Below, in pieces: positions 59,222-64,000 of a stretch of 64,000 bases of DNA. The position numbers and the translations under genes are program-made. Source of the stretch: Parvibaculum lavamentivorans DS-1 (lineage in GTDB: Bacteria; Pseudomonadota; Alphaproteobacteria; Parvibaculales; Parvibaculaceae); the NCBI RefSeq assembly GCF_000017565.1, contig NC_009719.1, positions 2,897,001 through 2,961,000 of the forward strand, in the 5' to 3' direction. Each line of letters opens with the position of its first letter. Position 1 is the first letter of the stretch. A model generated the notes under the pieces. The model had not been told where the DNA came from, searched no databases, and was given only the letters and a program-made list of their open reading frames with translations.

Positions 59222-60553
59222 ATGGCATCAGCGGCTGAACAGCTCGCGGCGAACCTCAACTTCGCGGCCTTCTCGAAGGCGACCGAGTTGAAGAAGCGCA
59301 TCTGGTTCACGCTGGGTGCGCTCATCGTCTACCGGCTTGGCACCTATGTGCCTCTGCCGGGAATCGACCCGTCGGCGCTTGCCCAGGTCTTCAGCCAGCA
59401 GCAGTCCGGCCTGCTCGGCGTCTTTGACATGTTCGCGGGCGGCGCCATCGGCCGCATGGCGATCTTCGCGCTGGCGATCATGCCATACATCTCGGCCTCG
59501 ATCATCATCCAGCTGATGACGACCGTGTCGCCCCATCTCGCGCAGCTCAAGAAAGAGGGCGAGCAGGGCCGCAAGCAGATCAACCAGTATACGCGCTACG
59601 GCACGGTGGTTCTGGCCACCCTGCAAGGCTACGGTATCGCCGTCGGCCTCGAAGGCGCGCAGAATGTCGTCATCGATCCGGGCATCTTCTTCCGCATCAC
59701 CACTGTCATCACGCTGGTCGGCGGTACTGTTTTCCTGATGTGGCTCGGCGAGCAGATCACGTCGCGCGGCGTCGGCAACGGTATCTCGCTCATCATCTTC
59801 GCCGGCATCGTCGCCGAGCTGCCTCGCGCGCTCGCGGGCACGCTGGAACTTGGCCGTCAGGGTGCGCTTTCCACCGCCATCATCCTTTTCCTCGCGGTCA
59901 TGGTCGTCATTGTCATCATGGCGATTGTCTTTGTGGAGCGGGCGCAGCGGCGCCTTCTCGTGCAGTATCCCAAGCGCCAGGTCGGCAACAAGCTTTATGG
60001 CGGTGACAGCTCGCATCTGCCGCTGAAGCTCAACACGGCCGGCGTCATCCCGCCGATCTTTGCCTCGTCGCTGCTGCTGCTGCCGGTGACGATCGCGAAT
60101 TTCACGTCGGGGCAGGGGCCTGACTGGCTCAACAGCGTCACGGCGCTGCTCGGCCACGGCCAGCCGCTCTATATGGCTTTCTATGCCGCGGGCATCATCT
60201 TCTTTGCCTTCTTCTACACGGCCATCGTCTTCAATCCGCAGGATACGGCCGACAACCTGAAGAAGTATGGCGGCTTCATTCCGGGCATCCGTCCGGGCCA
60301 GCGCACGGCGGAATATATCGACTATGTGCTGACACGGCTCACAGCCGTCGGTGCGATCTACCTGACGATCGTCTGCCTTCTGCCCGAGCTGCTGATCTCT
60401 CAATACAGCGTGCCCTTCTATTTTGGCGGCACCTCGCTTCTCATCGTGGTCAGCGTGACGATGGATACCGTCTCGCAGATACAGAGCCACTTGCTGGCGC
60501 ATCAGTATGAGGGGCTCATCAAGAAGTCCAAGCTGCGCGGGGGCAAGCGATGA
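59222..60553 (+). CDS. secY: Preprotein translocase channel SecY
   Basis: A 443-residue inner-membrane channel with ten membrane segments. [14 protein letters not shown] precedes the plug ([20 protein letters not shown]), [10 protein letters not shown] follows, and the long cytoplasmic loops have [15 protein letters not shown] and FKNPEDTAxNLKK-type sequence ([19 protein letters not shown]). It pairs with SecE (32701). Its stop overlaps adk by 4 bp. Confidence 0.98.
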   Translation: MASAAEQLAANLNFAAFSKATELKKRIWFTLGALIVYRLGTYVPLPGIDPSALAQVFSQQQSGLLGVFDMFAGGAIGRMAIFALAIMPYISASIIIQLMTTVSPHLAQLKKEGEQGRKQINQYTRYGTVVLATLQGYGIAVGLEGAQNVVIDPGIFFRITTVITLVGGTVFLMWLGEQITSRGVGNGISLIIFAGIVAELPRALAGTLELGRQGALSTAIILFLAVMVVIVIMAIVFVERAQRRLLVQYPKRQVGNKLYGGDSSHLPLKLNTAGVIPPIFASSLLLLPVTIANFTSGQGPDWLNSVTALLGHGQPLYMAFYAAGIIFFAFFYTAIVFNPQDTADNLKKYGGFIPGIRPGQRTAEYIDYVLTRLTAVGAIYLTIVCLLPELLISQYSVPFYFGGTSLLIVVSVTMDTVSQIQSHLLAHQYEGLIKKSKLRGGKR

Positions 60554-61167
60554 AACTGATCCTGCTGGGCCCGCCCGGCGCCGGAAAGGGCACACAGGCG
60601 AAGCGTCTCGAGGAAGCCCATGGTCTCGTCCAGCTCTCGACCGGTGACATGCTCCGCGCGGCCGTCGCCCAGGGCAGCGAGGTCGGCAAGGTGGCCGAAG
60701 GCATCATGGCGCGGGGCGAGCTCGTGCCGGACGATGTCGTGGTCGGCATCATCGCCGACCGGATCGAGCAGCCGGATGCGGTGAATGGCTATATTCTGGA
60801 TGGTTTCCCGCGCAACGTGGCGCAGGCGGAAGCCCTCGACAAGATGCTTGCGGGCAAGGGCACGACGCTCGATGCCGTGGTCGAGCTCGGTGTCGATGAC
60901 AGCATCCTCCTGAAGCGGATCGAGACCCGCGCGGCGGAAACAGCAGGCGGCCCCCGGGCCGACGATAATGCGGAGGCGCTGGCGAAGCGCCTCAAGGTCT
61001 ATCATGAGCAGACGGCGCCCCTGATCGCCTATTACAAGGCCAAGGGCAAGCTGCGGACCGTAGACGGCATGAAGAGCATGGATGAGGTAACCGGCCAGAT
61101 CGAGACGGTCCTCGGGATTTCAAAAAGGAAAGGGAGTTGGCTTAGCCGGTTGACTGGGAAGAAGTAA
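60550..61167 (+). CDS. adk: Adenylate kinase, short-LID type
   Basis: 205 residues. Interconverts ATP + AMP and 2 ADP. The P-loop is GPPGAGKGT (7-15), the AMP site [10 protein letters not shown] and [13 protein letters not shown]. Between [12 protein letters not shown] and [11 protein letters not shown] there is only a short GGPR-containing linker, so the long zinc or hydrogen-bonded LID insert of E. coli is missing. A basic tail ([14 protein letters not shown]) closes it. ATGA overlap with secY; no map or infA follows. Confidence 0.97.
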   Translation: MKLILLGPPGAGKGTQAKRLEEAHGLVQLSTGDMLRAAVAQGSEVGKVAEGIMARGELVPDDVVVGIIADRIEQPDAVNGYILDGFPRNVAQAEALDKMLAGKGTTLDAVVELGVDDSILLKRIETRAAETAGGPRADDNAEALAKRLKVYHEQTAPLIAYYKAKGKLRTVDGMKSMDEVTGQIETVLGISKRKGSWLSRLTGKK

Positions 61168-61316
61168 ATTCTATAATCCCGGCCTTCGCGGCGGTGCTTT
61201 CAGAGAAAAAACCGGCTAACGGCTGAAAATGGCGGAATTCCGCGGTTTTCGGGCGCTTAGAGCCGGGTTTTTGCTCAGGTGCCGGGTTAGGCGATTCCCG
61301 TAGTTAGGAGATAAAA

Positions 61317-61685
61317 GTGGCTCGTATCGCTGGCGTCAACATCCCGACCAACAAGCGGGTGGTCATTGCGCTGACCTATATCCATGGCATTGGCAACACC
61401 AAGGCCAAGGAAATCTGCGGCACCGTCGGTATCCCGGCCGAGCGCCGCGTGAACGAGCTGACAGACGCCGAGGTCATCCAGATCCGCGAAGCGATCGACC
61501 GCGACTATCTGGTCGAAGGCGATCTGCGCCGCGAAGTTTCCATGAACATCAAACGTCTCATGGACCTCGGTTGCTATCGCGGCCTGCGCCACCGCAAGGG
61601 CCTGCCGGTGCGCGGCCAGCGGACGCACACCAACGCGCGCACCCGCAAGGGTCCGGCGAAGGCGATTGCCGGCAAGAAGAAGTAA
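61317..61685 (+). CDS. rpsM: 30S ribosomal protein S13
   Basis: 122 residues. Forms head bridges with the 50[21 protein letters not shown], then [13 protein letters not shown], and the end [19 protein letters not shown] (in parts). GTG start at 61317 with GGAG upstream. The 149-bp gap after adk contains a 12-bp palindrome GCGGAATTCCGC but no gene. Confidence 0.98.
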   Translation: MARIAGVNIPTNKRVVIALTYIHGIGNTKAKEICGTVGIPAERRVNELTDAEVIQIREAIDRDYLVEGDLRREVSMNIKRLMDLGCYRGLRHRKGLPVRGQRTHTNARTRKGPAKAIAGKKK

Positions 61686-61751
61686 CGCCCTAGAGGCATT
61701 GAGCCGGGGCGCGTTCCTGCGTTTCCCGCGTGACACGAAGGTTTAAGACGG

Positions 61752-62141
61752 ATGGCTAAGGAAAAGACGCGCGTCAAGCGCAAGGAACGGAAGAATATCT
61801 CATCGGGCGTCGCCCATGTGAATTCGACGTTCAACAACACCATGATCACGATCGCGGACGCGCAGGGCAATGCGATTTCCTGGTCGTCGGCCGGGTTGAT
61901 GGGTTTCAAGGGCAGCCGCAAGTCGACGCCCTTCGCCGCGCAGATGGCGGCGGAAGATGCGGGCAAGAAGGCGATGGAACACGGCATGCGCACCCTCGAG
62001 GTCGAGGTGTGCGGTCCGGGTTCGGGCCGCGAGTCGGCGCTTCGCGCGCTGCAGTCGGTCGGCTTCACTGTCACGACCATTCGTGACGTCACGCCGATCC
62101 CGCATAATGGTTGCCGTCCGCCGAAGCGGCGCCGCGTCTAA
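61752..62141 (+). CDS. rpsK: 30S ribosomal protein S11
   Basis: 129 residues, the same as in E. coli. Lies on the platform near the mRNA exit. [54 protein letters not shown], and [16 protein letters not shown] at the end. It is 66 bp after rpsM. Confidence 0.98.
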   Translation: MAKEKTRVKRKERKNISSGVAHVNSTFNNTMITIADAQGNAISWSSAGLMGFKGSRKSTPFAAQMAAEDAGKKAMEHGMRTLEVEVCGPGSGRESALRALQSVGFTVTTIRDVTPIPHNGCRPPKRRRV

Positions 62142-62294
62142 CGACCGATATCCGGCCGCTGCCTTTCGGGGCAACCGGCCACGTCCGGGCTCGCACGATT
62201 GAATGGTGGAGCGGACGTTAAAGAGATCAGGTGGCGGATGTCTCCCGCCCGGGGCGCTTTCAAGCGTCCCGCAAACGACGACGAGGTACTTAAA

Positions 62295-63311
62295 TTGATC
62301 CAGAAGAACTGGGAAGAGCTGATCAAACCGAACAAGCTCGAAATCAATCCGGGCCATGACGCGCAGCGTTTCGCGACGGTCGTGGCAGAGCCGCTTGAGC
62401 GGGGCTTCGGCCTGACGCTTGGCAATGCGCTGCGTCGCGTGCTGATGTCGTCGCTGCAGGGCGCGGCCGTCACCGCCGTGCAGATCGACGGTGTGCTGCA
62501 CGAGTTCTCCTCGATTGCCGGTGTGCGCGAGGACGTGACGGACATCATCCTGAACATCAAGCAGCTTGCGCTGCGCCTTCATGCCGAAGGCCCGAAGCGC
62601 ATGTCGCTGTCGAAGAAGGGCCCCGGCGTCGTTACCGCCGGCGATATCACCGCCGGTGCGGATATCGAAGTGCTGAACCCCGATCTCGTTCTCTGCACGC
62701 TCGACGAGGGCGCCGAGATCCGCATGGAATTCACGGTCGCGCTCGGCAAGGGTTATGTCGCGTCGGATCGCAACCGTCCTGAAGATGCGCCGATCGGCCT
62801 GATGCCGGTCGACAGCCTCTACAGCCCGGTGAAGCGCGTTTCCTACAAGGTCGAGAACACCCGTGAGGGCCAGGTTCTCGACTATGACAAGCTCACGCTG
62901 CAGATCGAGACCAACGGCGCGATCACGCCGGACGATGCCGTCGCCTATGCCGCGCGCATCCTGCAGGACCAGCTCCAGACCTTCGTGAATTTCGAAGAGC
63001 CCGAGCAGAAGCATGTCGAGGAGAGCCGTCCGGAACTCGAGTTCAATGCCGCGCTCCTGAAGAAGGTGGACGAGCTCGAACTCTCCGTTCGGTCGGCCAA
63101 CTGCCTGAAGAACGACAACATCGTCTATATCGGCGACCTGATCCAGAAGACGGAAAGCGAAATGCTTCGCACTCCGAACTTCGGCCGCAAGTCGCTGAAC
63201 GAGATCAAGGAAGTTCTCGCCCAGATGGGTCTCCATCTCGGTATGGAAGTTCCGAACTGGCCGCCGGAGAATATCGAAGAACTGGCGAAGCGGTACGAAG
63301 ATCAGTATTGA
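62295..63311 (+). CDS. rpoA: DNA-directed RNA polymerase alpha subunit (TTG start)
   Basis: 338 residues when started at the TTG at 62295, which begins (M)[16 protein letters not shown] as in other alphaproteobacterial alpha subunits and has GAGG 8 bases upstream. The frame stays open to an ATG at 62199, but that would add 32 residues with no family match. The N-terminal domain has [19 protein letters not shown]-type sequence; the C-terminal domain (about 250-330) has [18 protein letters not shown] and [14 protein letters not shown] for UP-element and activator contact. Confidence 0.96.
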
Positions 63312-63420
63312 AGCATTTTCCGGTCAAGTGGATGCCGGTTAACCGCCGAAAATGCGATACGTGTATAAGTCAACGACTGCCGCGTCCTGACGACGCCGCA
63401 TAAAACGAGGAGTAGGGCCC

Positions 63421-63840
63421 ATGCGCCACGGAAATTCCGGCCGCAAGCTCAATCGGACCGCAAGCCACCGCAAGGCCATGTTCGCGAACATGGCGATCGC
63501 GCTCATCAAGCATGAGCAGATCGTCACGACGCTGCCGAAGGCCAAGGAACTTCGTCCCTATGTCGAAAAGCTCATCACGCTGGGCAAGCGGGGCGACCTG
63601 CATGCGCGCCGCCAGGCTTATGCGGCACTGCCGGACAAGGTCTGGGCGGCGAAGCTCTTCGATGTGCTGGGCCCCCGTTACCAGGAGCGTCAGGGCGGTT
63701 ACATCCGTGTGCTGAAGGCGGGCTTCCGCCACGGCGACAGCGCCCCGATGGCGGTCATCGAGTTCGTCGACCGCGACGAGAGCGCCAAGGGCCAGGATTC
63801 CGGCCCCGTCCATGTCGAGGGCGATGAAGAAGCCGCCTGA
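63421..63840 (+). CDS. rplQ: 50S ribosomal protein L17
   Basis: 139 residues. [20 protein letters not shown] at the start, then [20 protein letters not shown] and [20 protein letters not shown]. The tail is acidic (Glu/Ala). It is 109 bp after rpoA and the last gene of the alpha cluster; a terminator follows. Confidence 0.98.
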   Translation: MRHGNSGRKLNRTASHRKAMFANMAIALIKHEQIVTTLPKAKELRPYVEKLITLGKRGDLHARRQAYAALPDKVWAAKLFDVLGPRYQERQGGYIRVLKAGFRHGDSAPMAVIEFVDRDESAKGQDSGPVHVEGDEEAA

Positions 63841-63864
63841 TCCTTCGGGCGCTTCTGAAGATTT

Positions 63865-63896
63865 AAGGGCGGTGCTTCGGCGCCGCCCTTTTTCTT
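63865..63896 (+). terminator. Intrinsic terminator after rplQ
   Basis: An 11-bp stem (one G-U pair) AAGGGCGGTGC / GCGCCGCCCTT with a TTCG tetraloop is followed by TTTCTTT. It closes the S10-spc-alpha transcript 24 bp after rplQ. Confidence 0.93.
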
Positions 63897-64000
63897 TGGG
63901 CGTTCTCCATGACAACACCGTAACGCTTCCTTCCCCAATTCCTTCTTGTCAGCGTCCACCGGCCCCCGCAAAATTCCCCCGCGGCATCTATCGGGGCTTT

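Noticed and set aside
61241-61252. Palindrome GCGGAATTCCGC before rpsM as an operator
   Set aside because: Only 12 bp and contains an EcoRI-type core; too short to separate from chance in such DNA.

Overview
The window is about 64 kb of GC-rich chromosome from an alphaproteobacterium. The gene order tRNA-Tyr, tRNA-Gly, tuf, tRNA-Trp, secE, nusG, rplKAJL, rpoBC followed by the str, S10, spc and alpha ribosomal clusters, a short-type adenylate kinase, DUF2336 and DUF4142 genes, and a form II CoxL-like protein point to the Hyphomicrobiales/Rhizobiales side of the class. A Parvibaculum-like organism is my best guess, made from gene content and not from any search. No prophage, insertion sequence or CRISPR array was seen.

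Region 1 (1-28300) is mixed metabolism. It opens with the end of a probable acyl-CoA carboxylase carboxyltransferase gene. A minus-strand cluster follows: family III CoA-transferase, YghU-like glutathione transferase and an Old Yellow Enzyme-type reductase, with a perfect 24-bp palindrome in front of the last gene. Next come a DoxX-like membrane protein, a DUF2336 protein, a 3-oxoadipyl-CoA-type thiolase, a degenerate EAL protein, a NUDIX hydrolase, NAD kinase, CutA, MoaA, glycerol kinase, a GlcD-type flavin oxidase with a small secreted protein, a class II aldolase-like protein, a form II CoxL-like molybdenum hydroxylase subunit without its usual partners, an AraC regulator, a methyltransferase and an MFS transporter. 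A TetR / possible di-iron protein / SDR set follows. Two related secreted four-cysteine proteins (Rap1a/Tai-like) lie on either side of a DUF4142 gene and a glutamine-synthetase-like/aminotransferase pair. Three copies of a two-hairpin intergenic repeat occur at 8.7, 8.8 and 12.8 kb.

Region 2 (28300-31200) holds tRNA-Thr(UGU), a membrane-anchored lytic-transglycosylase-like protein, the 23S rRNA methyltransferase RlmB, and a good promoter before tRNA-Tyr(GUA) and tRNA-Gly(UCC).

Region 3 (31299-63894) is almost wholly translation and transcription machinery on the plus strand: tuf, tRNA-Trp, secE, nusG, rplK, rplA, an L10-type leader, rplJ, rplL, rpoB, rpoC and a strong terminator. After a 741-bp gap come rpsL, rpsG, fusA, a second tuf, and the S10-spc-alpha genes through secY, adk, rpsM, rpsK, rpoA (TTG start) and rplQ, ending in a terminator. 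Strong hairpins without U-tracts sit between rplL and rpoB and between rpoB and rpoC. The two tuf copies encode the same protein, and their silent differences are clustered, which suggests gene conversion.

Most of the window is conventional. The least explained parts are the TetR/di-iron/SDR operon, the Rap1a-like pair, the lone CoxL-like subunit, the palindrome before the OYE gene, and the structured leaders in the ribosomal region.
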